Shown here: piece after piece, positions 45,240 to 53,929 of the stretch | Layout of the letters: each line of letters opens with the position of its first letter | Position numbering within the stretch: position 1 is the stretch's first letter | Assembly (NCBI GenBank): GCA_041390125.1 | Contig: JAWKQN010000006.1 | Span: 124,001 to 188,000, forward strand | Direction: 5' to 3' | DNA: 64,000 bases | From: Gemmatimonadota bacterium | Lineage (GTDB): Bacteria; Gemmatimonadota; Gemmatimonadetes; Longimicrobiales; Gaopeijiaceae | Notes under the pieces: model-generated | Told to the model about the DNA's origin: nothing | The model's input: only the letters and a program-made list of their open reading frames with translations | Databases searched by the model: none | Translations under genes and position numbers: made by a program

Positions 45240-45270
45240 CGTTTCTCCCTTCCCTAGATGCTTGAGGGGA

Positions 45271-45304
45271 AGCGTACGGCGGCGGCAGTTCGTTGTCAAC
45301 GAAC
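45271..45304 (-). promoter_or_regulatory. Sigma-70-type promoter with palindromic operator for padR-permease
   Basis: On the minus strand the -35 box TTGACA (45299-45294) is separated by 17 nt from TACGCT (45276-45271), giving a short leader before the PadR ATG. A perfect 17-bp palindrome (GTTCGTTG-T-CAACGAAC on the + strand) covers 45288-45304 and contains the -35 box. A bound dimer would block RNA polymerase. Confidence 0.65.
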
Positions 45305-45309
45305 GAGCT

Positions 45310-46161
45310 TCAGCGGCTCGGGGAGAGCTCCGAGACGAGGTCCAGATCGGGGAGCATCACGATCTCGATGCGGCGGTTGGCGCGTCGGCCGTCCGCGGTC
45401 TCGTTGGAGGCCACGGGTTGGTGCTCCCCGAACCCGGCTGCGGACAGGTGTGCGGGGGCGACGCCCTGCTCCGTGAGCAGGCGCACCACCGTCAGGGCCC
45501 GAGCGGCGCTCAGCTCCCAGTTGGAGGGGAATCGCGCCGTGGAGATCGGCACGTCGTCCGTGTGCCCTTCGACCTGGAAGCGTCGATCCGGCAGGGCCGC
45601 GAGGGCCTGGCCCACCGGGATCACCGTGGCGGTCCCCTCGCGATTCAAGGAAGCGCTCCCCGACGTGAACAGCACGTCCTGCGGGAGCAGGATGACCAGA
45701 CGCCCGCGGTCGATCCGGACCGAGAGCTGGCCCCCGTCGATCAGCGACCGGAAGCGCGCCAGGATCTCCTCGTAGATGCGGTTCCGCTCGCGTACCTCCG
45801 CCTCGACGGCCGCGAGCGCGTCCAGACGGCGCTGCAGACCCTCCACCTCCTGCCCCCGATCCTGCAGGCGCTCCTGCAGACGCAGGCGCTCGGACTCCGT
45901 GGACGATGCCGTCCGGCTCAGCCGGCTCAGCTCCCGCTCACGAGCGGCGAGCGAATCGCGGAGCGTCTCCTGCCGTAGTCGCAGGTCGGCGATCTCCGCC
46001 TGCAACCGCCTGCGCTCCTGCTGCGCACCCTGCTCCGCGCTGGTCAGGCGCGCCTGTGTCTCCGACAACTCGGCGAGGGCGGCACGGTGCGTACCCCGGG
46101 TCACGCATCCGGAGGAGAGGACAGCGGACACGACGACGGTGCCCAGCAGGCAGTGGCGCAT
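45310..46161 (-). CDS. OmpA-family lipoprotein with coiled coil (peptidoglycan-binding)
   Basis: 283 residues. A lipoprotein signal ends in LSSGC (Cys19). Residues about 30-125 form a long coiled coil rich in Glu, Arg and Leu (EIADLRLRQETLRDSLAARE). The C-terminal 120 residues are an OmpA-like domain, with VEGHTDDVPIS and NWELSAARALTVV for the peptidoglycan contact and GRRANRRIEI at the end. This layout tethers the outer membrane or an envelope complex to the wall. It ends 6 nt before the PadR palindrome and on the same strand as padR, so the palindrome region also separates the two genes. Confidence 0.88.
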   Translation of the reverse strand: MRHCLLGTVVVSAVLSSGCVTRGTHRAALAELSETQARLTSAEQGAQQERRRLQAEIADLRLRQETLRDSLAARERELSRLSRTASSTESERLRLQERLQDRGQEVEGLQRRLDALAAVEAEVRERNRIYEEILARFRSLIDGGQLSVRIDRGRLVILLPQDVLFTSGSASLNREGTATVIPVGQALAALPDRRFQVEGHTDDVPISTARFPSNWELSAARALTVVRLLTEQGVAPAHLSAAGFGEHQPVASNETADGRRANRRIEIVMLPDLDLVSELSPSR

Positions 46162-46268
46162 CCACGCTCGATCGGAGGAAGGGGTCGAGGCCCGCAACCG
46201 AGCGAGCCACAGCCAGAGTGCGCGACCGCGGGGCCTCCCGCAAGCGCGGCGCGAGTGCGCCCGCGGCC

Positions 46269-46298
46269 TGCGCCGGCCCGGGTCAAGGGGCCGGCGCA
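46269..46298. terminator. Hairpin in the gap before the OmpA-like gene
   Basis: TGCGCCGGCCC and GGGCCGGCGCA form a perfect 11-bp stem with an 8-nt loop (GGGTCAAG). It lies in the 182-nt gap between the 157-residue membrane protein and the OmpA-like gene, both on the minus strand, and should help to separate them. Confidence 0.5.
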
Positions 46299-46334
46299 TC
46301 CTTCGGACTGCACCTCGATTGTGCGGTGGTTCAA

Positions 46335-46356
46335 GGCGGGGCGTCAGCGCCCCGCC
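46335..46356 (-). terminator. Hairpin that contains the stop codon of the 157-residue gene
   Basis: GGCGGGGCG and CGCCCCGCC form a perfect 9-bp stem whose four-base loop includes the TGA stop of the upstream gene (46344-46346). On the minus strand it is followed by TTGAACC. Translation up to the stop would keep the hairpin from folding. Confidence 0.5.
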
Positions 46357-46817
46357 TGCGCCTCCGACGAACGTCGTTCGTTCTCCACGCCCGCAGCCGT
46401 CCGGATCTGTCCGATCAGCTCGTGGAGGCGCGTCTCGATGGCCTGCATCTCGCGCTCGGCCTGGAGCGCCAGGTGGCCTCCACGCCGGGCGTCGACGCCC
46501 AACCAGTTGAGACGGCGCACCTCCTCCAGGAACACCTGGGTGAGCGTCCGCAACCGCCTGAAGCGGCGCACGCGCTCCCACGCGTCCCGGCGGGCGCTGG
46601 TCTGGGCCGGCTCCAGGTTGGAGGCCAACCAGATCAGGGGGGCCAGGGCCATGAACCCCAGCACCGTTCGCAGGAAGGGGTGGAGCGGAAGTGCCAGGGC
46701 GCACACTTCCGCACAGACCACGGCCCACAGGACGAGCCGGGGTGAAACGGGATGGGGGGTGGCGGCATGGGTGAACCGCACCGCCTTCTCGGCGGCAGGC
46801 TCGCTGATTCTGCTCAT
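46344..46817 (-). CDS. Membrane protein of unknown function with helical C-terminal part
   Basis: 157 residues. Two adjacent hydrophobic segments (about 28-45 and 48-70, VLWAVVCAEVCALALPL and FLRTVLGFMALAPLIWLA) are followed by a charged helical region (about 75-157) rich in Arg and Glu with heptad-like spacing (ARRDAWERVRRFRRLRTLTQ, QAEREMQAIETRLHELIGQI). No known domain is recognised. ATG at 46817 was chosen because upstream sequence in the frame is not conserved-looking. The neighbour on the far side is the DUF5916 protein gene on the same strand, 126 nt away. Confidence 0.65.
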   Translation of the reverse strand: MSRISEPAAEKAVRFTHAATPHPVSPRLVLWAVVCAEVCALALPLHPFLRTVLGFMALAPLIWLASNLEPAQTSARRDAWERVRRFRRLRTLTQVFLEEVRRLNWLGVDARRGGHLALQAEREMQAIETRLHELIGQIRTAAGVENERRSSEAQAGR

Positions 46818-46943
46818 CTGTCCTCGCGCTCGAAATGGGGCAGAGATGCACCACCTCGGGGGACTACAGGGCGCAAGCTCCGCGCCATGTCGCAGGGCTG
46901 CCGCCTCGTCGGGCCACAATGGCGCAACGGCGCCGATCTGTCC

Positions 46944-49550
46944 TCACCGGTTCAGCCAGTACGCGACCTTCACGAGGAACGTATTATCGGGATGCAGGTC
47001 GAAGAGGCCATTGAAGTCCCGCCGCCAGGGCTGGCGGGGCTCGTCTTCGAGGTAGGCCTCCCGGCCGTGCGCCCAGACGAGGAAGAGGGTCGAGCCCGGG
47101 CTGTACTCCCAGCGCAGCACGGCGTTGGTGCGCAGCTGCCGGAAGGAGAAGCTGAGCGCTTCGTCCGCCGGCGGTGCGTACGGCCGGAAGCGATCGTCGT
47201 AGTCGTCCGCGCCCGGTGTGGCGCTCACCTCACGCACGTCGGAGTAGGTGCCCGAGCTGGCGAACGGCTCCCCGTAGAACTCGAATGTGAGATCCGGCGT
47301 GGCCGTGTAGTTCAGGCGCACGTTCATCGAGACCGTACGCTGGTCCAGGTGAGCGAACGTATGGTGGGTGACACCGGTGCCGTCCGTGAAGTTGCCATAC
47401 CACTGCGCGTCGCGGTCGACGTGGTTGACGTTCACACCCAGGTTGGCGCGCAGCCGGGTGGAGACGTTCATGTTGAGGTACGGGCTCAGGCTGGTGCGCC
47501 GCGTCCGACCCTCGTCGGCGAAGTCCAGGTTGACCCACATCCCGGGAACGACCATCCGTCGGCTGTCTCCGTTGACACCGAACCAGGGGAAGATCCCCCC
47601 GCTCTGCCGCAGCGCGGGGCCGCCCCGGGTGCAGCGGTCGCACCAGGTCTCCCCGAGTCGACCGAACGTCGCCCCCGCATGCACGTCCCAGTTGTTGTGG
47701 AGACCCATGTGGCCGTTCACGTTGAGGGCGTTCTCGAGCCGGAGGCCGGACGTGCTCCAGTGCTCCCAGTGGTTGGCATTGAGTTGCGCCCAGCGGTACA
47801 GCCGGGTGGGGCTGCGGAACGACAGCGCGGCCCACGTGCTCCAGTCGAGGATATCGGCACGTCGCAAGAACCCCAGATCGTTCGGCTCGAAGCCCGCGGA
47901 TTGCCGGACCAGGCTGGTCTCGAAGCGCGTGATCCCGCCTCCGTACTTGCCCACCTTCAACTGTAGCGCGGTGCCCGACAGGGAGGTCCGCGCGGAGTCG
48001 AGGGCGAGGTCGTCCCCGGGCTGCTGGTAGTAGTGCACCGAGCTGCGCTGCGTACGCGTGATGGCCTCTTCGCTACCCGCGACGTGCGAGGCGGCGAAGG
48101 AGCCGGCCACTTCGTAGTTGCGATCTCCGAACCGGTTGCGGAAGCTGAGGCCGCTGACCCAGGCACTCTCGTGCATCCAGGCACGGGTGTTCTCGTCCAG
48201 GCCGCGGTGCACGGCCGTCCCGATCCAGCCGATCCCGGCGTCCCCGTTGCGGAAGTCCTGCTGGACGCGCAGGACCGTGTGGTTCGTGCGCGGCTCCACG
48301 GCCCGCCCCTGGGTCCCCTCCACCTGTTGCGTGAAGGCGTCCAGGACCCCGAACGACAGGCCACCCCGCGTGCGTCCCGTCAGCTTGACGGCGGCCGCGA
48401 TGGGGGTGGACGTGGGCGTGCGGGCATCCCCGTACTCGGAGGCCAGGGACGGGCTACGGCCGATCCGCCTCGAGTAGAACAGACCTTCGTTCGTCTGACA
48501 GTCGACGACGATGTAGCAGTTCAGGGCGAACTGGTAGAGCCCCGTGCCTTCCACGAAGAACGGCCGCCGCTCCGACTGGAAGACCTCGAACGCCGTCAGA
48601 TTGAGCACCGCGGGATCGGCTTCCACCTGGCCGAAGTCCGGGTTCACCGTGGCATCGAGGATGATGTTGGGTGTCAGACCGACCTTGAGATCCCCTCCCA
48701 CGGAGATCTCCTGGGCGCGCTCGAACCCACCCCCGCCCAGGGGCCGCGACACGTTGCGCGTGAGGGCATATGGGGTCAGCTCGGCCCGGCGTACCGAGCC
48801 CAGGTTCTCCAGGCCCTCCAGGTAGCCGAGCTGGGAGACCAGGCCGCTCACATTCTGAGAGTAGAGCGGCCAGCTCACCGACTCGTTGTAGCGTTCGATC
48901 TGGCGTCGGATCCCGAACCCGAACGTATGCTCGTCGGCGTCGGCGAAACGGAGCTGGGAGAGGGGAATGCGGAACTCGGCGGTCCAGCCGAGCGAATCGA
49001 CCTGCGGGACCGCGTCCCAGATCCCGTTCCAGGAGACGTCCTCGTTGCCGTCGTTGAAGATCGAGTAGTCCCGCTTCACGCCGTCGGGATTCACGTGGAA
49101 GGAGAAGCCGGTGCGTCGATCGTTGTAGGAGTCGATGTACAGCGTGATCTGGTCCGACGGCCCACGCACGTCCCGACGCGTGAGCGCGCGCATGATGCTA
49201 TCGGGATGCGCATCGAAGGCGCGCACGAACACGTACAGATTGTCGTCGTCGTACGCGACCCGGAACTCGGTCCGCAACGAGGGATCGGCGTCCGGTGCGG
49301 GATTGAACTGCCGGAAGTCGCTGCGCGCCTCCGTGTCGCGCCAGACGGCGTCGGTATCGAGGCCGTCGATCCGGGGCGGCTCCAGGGCCCGACGGGCGGA
49401 GGTCACGGTGGTGCTCCGGGTCACCCGTCCGGAGTCGGGTCGGTCCCCGTCCACCGCCTGGGCCGCAGTTGGATCCGCGACGCCCAGGAGGAGCCCTGCG
49501 GCCAGCAGGCCACTCCATGCCACCGTAGACGCACGCGCTCGTCCTCCCAT
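46944..49550 (-). CDS. DUF5916-family outer-membrane protein with CBM9-like N-terminal domain
   Basis: 868 residues. A signal peptide covers about 1-30. Residues about 50-235 form the carbohydrate-binding family 9-like beta-sandwich (PPRIDGLDTDAVWRD, then SDQITLYIDSYNDRRTGF), and the rest (about 240-868) matches DUF5916, which is a series of amphipathic strands ending in the aromatic strand FLVKVAYWLNR, as in outer-membrane barrels. Proteins of this type are abundant in Gemmatimonadota, Bacteroidota and Acidobacteriota; the function is unknown. Three in-frame start candidates lie at 49586 (GTG), 49568 and 49550 (ATG). The last best fits the signal peptide. Confidence 0.85.
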   Translation of the reverse strand: MGGRARASTVAWSGLLAAGLLLGVADPTAAQAVDGDRPDSGRVTRSTTVTSARRALEPPRIDGLDTDAVWRDTEARSDFRQFNPAPDADPSLRTEFRVAYDDDNLYVFVRAFDAHPDSIMRALTRRDVRGPSDQITLYIDSYNDRRTGFSFHVNPDGVKRDYSIFNDGNEDVSWNGIWDAVPQVDSLGWTAEFRIPLSQLRFADADEHTFGFGIRRQIERYNESVSWPLYSQNVSGLVSQLGYLEGLENLGSVRRAELTPYALTRNVSRPLGGGGFERAQEISVGGDLKVGLTPNIILDATVNPDFGQVEADPAVLNLTAFEVFQSERRPFFVEGTGLYQFALNCYIVVDCQTNEGLFYSRRIGRSPSLASEYGDARTPTSTPIAAAVKLTGRTRGGLSFGVLDAFTQQVEGTQGRAVEPRTNHTVLRVQQDFRNGDAGIGWIGTAVHRGLDENTRAWMHESAWVSGLSFRNRFGDRNYEVAGSFAASHVAGSEEAITRTQRSSVHYYQQPGDDLALDSARTSLSGTALQLKVGKYGGGITRFETSLVRQSAGFEPNDLGFLRRADILDWSTWAALSFRSPTRLYRWAQLNANHWEHWSTSGLRLENALNVNGHMGLHNNWDVHAGATFGRLGETWCDRCTRGGPALRQSGGIFPWFGVNGDSRRMVVPGMWVNLDFADEGRTRRTSLSPYLNMNVSTRLRANLGVNVNHVDRDAQWYGNFTDGTGVTHHTFAHLDQRTVSMNVRLNYTATPDLTFEFYGEPFASSGTYSDVREVSATPGADDYDDRFRPYAPPADEALSFSFRQLRTNAVLRWEYSPGSTLFLVWAHGREAYLEDEPRQPWRRDFNGLFDLHPDNTFLVKVAYWLNR

Positions 49551-49922
49551 CCCGTCCCCCTGCCCCATGGGCCCGCTGTTGTCCACCTACGGTTGGATGG
49601 CGGGAAGACCTGAAGGGTTTCGACCACGCTCCGGCCGTTCCTCCGCCCCGTGATCCCGCCGGGCGGGCAGGAGCCGCCTCCGACCCCGCCTCCTAAGTGC
49701 TCAAAAATAAGCACATGGTGGATTTTGACCACAACAGGGCCGCTCGTCAAGGTGGTGAGCGGTTCCTTCTTCCTCCCTCCGCTGCGTGCGGGATTGATCG
49801 GTTCGAACAGATCAATCCGGCGCGGAGGGGCGCGACAGTACCCGGACAGCGAGGCCGGAAAGGGGGGAGCAGGCGCCGCGGTGGATCGGAGAGCCGGGTC
49901 GGATGCCGAACCGAGCCCGGCG
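49551..49922. promoter_or_regulatory. Non-coding leader of the DUF5916 gene with inverted repeats
   Basis: A 372-nt stretch without a credible gene, less G+C-rich than its surroundings in the middle. It holds GTGCT/AGCAC (49697-49714) around CAAAAATA, GTGG/CCAC (49718-49732), and a perfect 9-bp repeat GGATTGATC/GATCAATCC (49791-49818) around GGTTCGAACA. These look like operator or RNA-structure elements for the minus-strand DUF5916 gene. No clear -35/-10 pair was identified. Confidence 0.5.
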
Positions 49923-50038
49923 GATCAGCCGTCGGGAGCCAGGATCCGTCCGGGGCCGGATCAGCCGTCGAGGGCCAAGATCACACGTCCGGGGTCAGGA
50001 TCACCCGTCCGGGGCCAGGATCCGCCGACCGGCGGCCA
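49923..50038 (-). repeat. Tandem 20-bp repeat made from the 3' end of the hydrolase gene
   Basis: On the minus strand a unit close to GATCCTGGCCCCGGACGGGT recurs six times. GATC starts at 49923, 49943, 49959, 49979, 49999 and 50019, giving periods of 20 nt with one of 16. The first copy in gene direction is the last coding part of the hydrolase (ILAPDG) and its stop; the others lie beyond the stop and each rebuilds a TGA. The copies differ at a few bases. It looks like slipped-strand expansion of a gene end. Confidence 0.75.
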
Positions 50039-50666
50039 GCCCATCCGGGTTGATGCCGTGGCCCATCCCGGGATACAGGCGCAGATCGACCGCGGCGCCC
50101 ATGCGGGTGAGCAGCTCGGCGGTCTCGCGCACGCGTGTGGCCGGGATGTGCGGATCCGTGTCTCCGCAGGCCAGCAGGACGGGCACAGACGACAGGGAAT
50201 CGGCCGGTCCGGCCGCACCGGCCTCCGGCCCGATCACGCCGCCGGCGTATGCCAGCAGCCCCGCGAGCGGACGGGGCCGGCGCCGCACCGACTCGGACGA
50301 AAGGCACGCGCCCTGGGAGAAGCCGACGAGGAACGTGCGCTCCGACGCGATCCCCTCGTCGCTGAGGTACGCCTCCAGGTCGTCGAGCATGCGGAGCGCG
50401 GAGGAGAGCCACGGTTCGTTGTGCTCCGTCGGCTCCAGGAAGCGGTGCGGATACCAGGTGTGCTGGAACGCTCCGGGCGCCACCAGCGCCGAGTCCGGCG
50501 GTGCCAGATGCTCCCCCAGGCCGAGGATGTCCTCGCTGGAGCCTCCGCGGCCGTGCACGAGCACCAGCACGCGGGCCGCGTCCCGGAGTGCGCATCCGCC
50601 CCACAGGAGGGGGCGCCCTTGATGCGGAGTCCCGGAGCCCGGCTCGCCGGGTGTGTGCGTCAGCAT
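50001..50666 (-). CDS. Alpha/beta-hydrolase (carboxylesterase/phospholipase type)
   Basis: 221 residues, no signal peptide. The nucleophile elbow reads GFSQGA, with LVHGRGGSSEDILGLG as the oxyanion-side loop (residues about 37-52). An acidic residue in CGDTDPHIP and a C-terminal histidine in YPGMGHGINPDG complete the triad. This is the small esterase/lysophospholipase group (Abhydrolase_2). The ATG follows GGGAGAGG. Its coding end overlaps the tandem repeat, so its last residues (ILAPDG) come from a duplicated unit. It is divergent from the decarboxylase gene. The natural substrate is unknown. Confidence 0.9.
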   Translation of the reverse strand: MLTHTPGEPGSGTPHQGRPLLWGGCALRDAARVLVLVHGRGGSSEDILGLGEHLAPPDSALVAPGAFQHTWYPHRFLEPTEHNEPWLSSALRMLDDLEAYLSDEGIASERTFLVGFSQGACLSSESVRRRPRPLAGLLAYAGGVIGPEAGAAGPADSLSSVPVLLACGDTDPHIPATRVRETAELLTRMGAAVDLRLYPGMGHGINPDGLAAGRRILAPDG

Positions 50667-50821
50667 CAGTGGACCTCTCCCTGCGCGGGGCGTCGGAGTC
50701 GCGGACAGCGAGGAATGGCGGGAAGGAGTGGAGCTCCGGGCCAGGTGCCCTGGCGCCGGTGCGCCGCCCCGCGTAACCCTGGAGCGCCCTGCGAGTGCCC
50801 TTCCCCACCCTGGTCGTGCCC

Positions 50822-52201
50822 ATGACGCCGGACGAGTATCACGCGATCGCGCCCCTCATCTCCGACTGGATCGCCGGGTACTGGCGGACGCTCCGCGACC
50901 TGCCCGTCCTGCCCGACATGCAGCCGGGCGATCTCGTCGATCGCCTCCCCGACGCGGGTCCTGAAGAGGGCGCCGAGGTCGCGCAGATCCTCGCCGACTT
51001 CGAACGCGACATCCTGCCCGCCGTCACGCACTGGAACCACCCGCGCTTCCATTCGTTCTTCGCGATCTCGTCGTCTCCCCCCGGTGTGCTGGCGGAGACG
51101 CTCATCGCGGGGCTGAACATGCAGCACATGCTCTGGGCGTCGGGCCCGGCCGGCACCGAGCTGGAGCAGGTCACGCTCGATTGGCTGCGTCAGTGGTTGG
51201 GGCTCACGCCGGGGTGGTTCGGGCAGATCCTGGATACGGCATCCACCTCCACGCTCCACGCCATCGCGGCCGCACGGCACCGGGCCGAGCCGGAGAGCCG
51301 GGACCGGGGCCCTTCCGGGCGGCTCACCGTCTACACCTCCGAGTACGCGCACTCGTCGGTGGACAAGGCCTGCATGATGGCCGGGATCGGGCTGGCGAAC
51401 CTGCGGCGGATCCCCGTCGATGCCGACTTCCGGATGCGGCCCGACGCGCTCTCGGACCGCATCCGCGCGGACCGGGCCCAGGGCCTCGTGCCGGCGTGCG
51501 TGGTGCCGACGGTGGGGACGACCGGCGTCACCAGTGTCGACCCGGTGCGGGAGATCGTGGCGATCGCCCGGGCCGAACGCATGTGGGTGCACGTCGATGC
51601 CGCCTACGGCGGGGCCGCGGCCGTGGTGCCCGAGCTGCAGCACGTGCTCGATGGGGCGGACGACGCCGACTCGATCGTGGTCAATCCCCACAAGTGGCTC
51701 TTCTGCCCGATGGACATCAGCGTCCTCTACACGCGCGACCCCGCCACCTTCCGCGGCGCGTTCTCGCTGACGCCGTCCTATCTGGCGTACGAACAAGGCG
51801 ATCGCACCGTCGACCTCATGGACTACGCGCTGCCGCTGGGGCGGCGCTTCCGATCGTTGAAGCTCTGGTTCGTGATGCGGTCGTTCGGACGGGAGGGCAT
51901 CGTGCGGCGCATCCGGGAGCACGTCGAGTGGGCCGAACGCCTGACCCGCCGGATCGAGGAGGACCCCCACCTGGAGCTGGCCGCCCCCACCACGATGGGA
52001 CTGGTCTGCTTCCGCCACCGCGACGGGGAGGACGCGACCCGACGGATCCTCGAGCGCATCAACCGCTCCGGGTTCGCCTTCCTGTCCCACGCCACCATCG
52101 CGGGCCAGCTCACGATCCGGTGGGCGCTGGGCACCTACCTCTGCACGTGGGAGGATCTCGACGCCGTGTGGACGCGCGTGGAGGAGGCCGCCGCCGGCTG
52201 A
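50822..52201 (+). CDS. Pyridoxal-dependent decarboxylase (aromatic amino acid decarboxylase type)
   Basis: 459 residues, the size of group II PLP decarboxylases such as DOPA/tryptophan decarboxylase, which remove CO2 from aromatic amino acids. The PLP lysine is Lys291 (VVNPHKWLF), with VHVDAAYGG upstream for the cofactor and WNHPRFHSFF near the N-terminus, which belongs to the active-site entrance in this family. The start ATG (50822) matches the usual N-terminus of the family; a GTG nine codons earlier is possible. It ends 11 nt before the convergent gamma-glutamyltransferase gene. The choice of substrate cannot be made here. Confidence 0.9.
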   Translation: MTPDEYHAIAPLISDWIAGYWRTLRDLPVLPDMQPGDLVDRLPDAGPEEGAEVAQILADFERDILPAVTHWNHPRFHSFFAISSSPPGVLAETLIAGLNMQHMLWASGPAGTELEQVTLDWLRQWLGLTPGWFGQILDTASTSTLHAIAAARHRAEPESRDRGPSGRLTVYTSEYAHSSVDKACMMAGIGLANLRRIPVDADFRMRPDALSDRIRADRAQGLVPACVVPTVGTTGVTSVDPVREIVAIARAERMWVHVDAAYGGAAAVVPELQHVLDGADDADSIVVNPHKWLFCPMDISVLYTRDPATFRGAFSLTPSYLAYEQGDRTVDLMDYALPLGRRFRSLKLWFVMRSFGREGIVRRIREHVEWAERLTRRIEEDPHLELAAPTTMGLVCFRHRDGEDATRRILERINRSGFAFLSHATIAGQLTIRWALGTYLCTWEDLDAVWTRVEEAAAG

Positions 52202-52212
52202 GGGCCGCCGCG

Positions 52213-53880
52213 TCAGTGGCCCGCCGCGTGTCCGTCCTTGCGCGGATCCGAGGCCGCGGCCCAGCCGCGCGCCAGCTTCATCACCAGCTGTGCACCCCCG
52301 AACGCGGGCTCGCTGTCGGAGATCTCGTGGCCCAGAGCGGCCAGCGCCCGCCGGGTGTCGGCTCCGATCGCCGGCTCCAGGGCCACGCTCCTGCCGGAGA
52401 GATGGTAGAAACGGGCGGCGTCGACGGCCGCCTGCGGCTCCATGCCGAAGTCGATGAGGTTGATCAGCAGCTGGGCATGACCCTGCGGCTGCATCGCGCC
52501 GCCCATGAGCCCGAACGCCATCCAGGGCGCCCCATCCCGGGTGACGAACCCCGGGATGATGGTGTGGAAGGGGCGTTTGCCCGGAGCCGCCCGGTTGGGG
52601 TGGCCGGGCTCGAGGGTGAAGCCACCCCCCCGGTTCTGGAGCACGATGCCCGTCCCCGGCACCACGACGCCGGAGCCGAAGTAGCCGAACACCGAGTTGA
52701 TGAGGGACACCATGTTGCCGTCGCGGTCGGCCACGGCCAGGTAGATGGTCTCCGACGCCTGGGCGGCCTCGGGCGCCTCCTCCCGATCGGCGGCGGCCCG
52801 CGGCGAGATGAGCGCCCGGCGCGTGCTCAGGTAGTCCTCCGAGAGCAGGTGCCCAGGGCTGGTGTCCATCCACTCCGGGTCGGCGACGTAGAGCCGCAGG
52901 TCTTCGTACGCCAGCTTCTTGGCCTCGATCAGGTGATGTAGATACTCAGGCGAGTTGTGGCCCATCGCCGCCAGGTCGTACGGCTCGAGCAGCTCCAGCA
53001 TCTGCAGCGCGGCGATCCCCTGTCCGGAGGGCGGAAGCTCCCAGACGGTGTAGCCGCGATAGTCCACCGACAGCGGCTCCACCCAGCGCACGCTGTGCGC
53101 ACGCAGGTCCTCCAGGGTGAGGAAGCCACCTTCGGCCTGGAGGTGGTCCACGATCCGGCGCCCCAGCGCGCCCCCGTACAGCGCGCCCGGTCCTTCGCGC
53201 TGCAGCGCCGCGTAGGAGGCGGCCAGATCGGGATTGCGGAACCACTCGCCCGCCTCGGGCCCCCGATCCCCCTCGAAGAGGAAGGTCGCGGCGGCGCCCG
53301 GGTCGCGGGCCAGCTTGGGCACCTGGGCCCGCCACTGGGCCGCGATCACCGGCGTCACGGGGAATCCCTCCTCGGCGATGCGGCGGGCGGGCTCCAACGC
53401 CTCCGCCAACGTCAGGGTGCCGTGCCGTTCGAGCAGCGCTGCCCACCCCGACACGGCACCGGGCACCGTGACCGACCGGGGCCCGGAGCCCGGCATGCGC
53501 TCCACGCCACTGGCCAGGAGCGCGTCGGCGTCGAGGAGCGACCCGCCCTTCCCCGACGCATCCAGGCCCACCAGACGTCCCTCTCCGGCCGACCAGAACA
53601 GGGCGAACAGGTCTCCGCCCATGCCGGTCATGTGGGGCTCGACCACGCCCAGGACCGCGGCGGCCACCACGGCGGCGTCGATTGCGTTGCCGCCCTCCTC
53701 GAGCACCCGCAGGGCGGCCGAGGTGGCCAGCGGCTGGCTGGTGGCCACGGCTCCGTGGGGCGCATAGACGGTGGAGCGCCCGCCGGCGCTGAAGGGTCCT
53801 TGCTGGGCAGCGAGATCGGGGGACGAGCTCATCAGCGCTCCTGCGGCCAACGCGGCGATGAAACGTTTCTGGGCGTTCAT
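52213..53880 (-). CDS. ggt: Gamma-glutamyltransferase/glutathione hydrolase
   Basis: 555 residues, the size of the Ggt proenzyme, which breaks gamma-glutamyl bonds outside the cytoplasm and cuts itself to form two subunits. A signal peptide covers about 1-25 (RFIAALAAGALMSSSPDLAA). The nucleophile is Thr378 (ASETIYLAVADRDGN), and the large-subunit motif TSQPLATSAALRVLEEGGNA is conserved. Further sites are SGFGSGV-like GYFGSGV and LQNRGGGFTL. The first start with a signal peptide is the ATG at 53880. It is convergent with the decarboxylase and divergent from a tiny membrane peptide gene. Confidence 0.93.
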   Translation of the reverse strand: MNAQKRFIAALAAGALMSSSPDLAAQQGPFSAGGRSTVYAPHGAVATSQPLATSAALRVLEEGGNAIDAAVVAAAVLGVVEPHMTGMGGDLFALFWSAGEGRLVGLDASGKGGSLLDADALLASGVERMPGSGPRSVTVPGAVSGWAALLERHGTLTLAEALEPARRIAEEGFPVTPVIAAQWRAQVPKLARDPGAAATFLFEGDRGPEAGEWFRNPDLAASYAALQREGPGALYGGALGRRIVDHLQAEGGFLTLEDLRAHSVRWVEPLSVDYRGYTVWELPPSGQGIAALQMLELLEPYDLAAMGHNSPEYLHHLIEAKKLAYEDLRLYVADPEWMDTSPGHLLSEDYLSTRRALISPRAAADREEAPEAAQASETIYLAVADRDGNMVSLINSVFGYFGSGVVVPGTGIVLQNRGGGFTLEPGHPNRAAPGKRPFHTIIPGFVTRDGAPWMAFGLMGGAMQPQGHAQLLINLIDFGMEPQAAVDAARFYHLSGRSVALEPAIGADTRRALAALGHEISDSEPAFGGAQLVMKLARGWAAASDPRKDGHAAGH

Positions 53881-53929
53881 ACGTCGTATGTGACGAAGGG
53901 GTGGACGAGAGGTGGAGGAACCAGAACCC

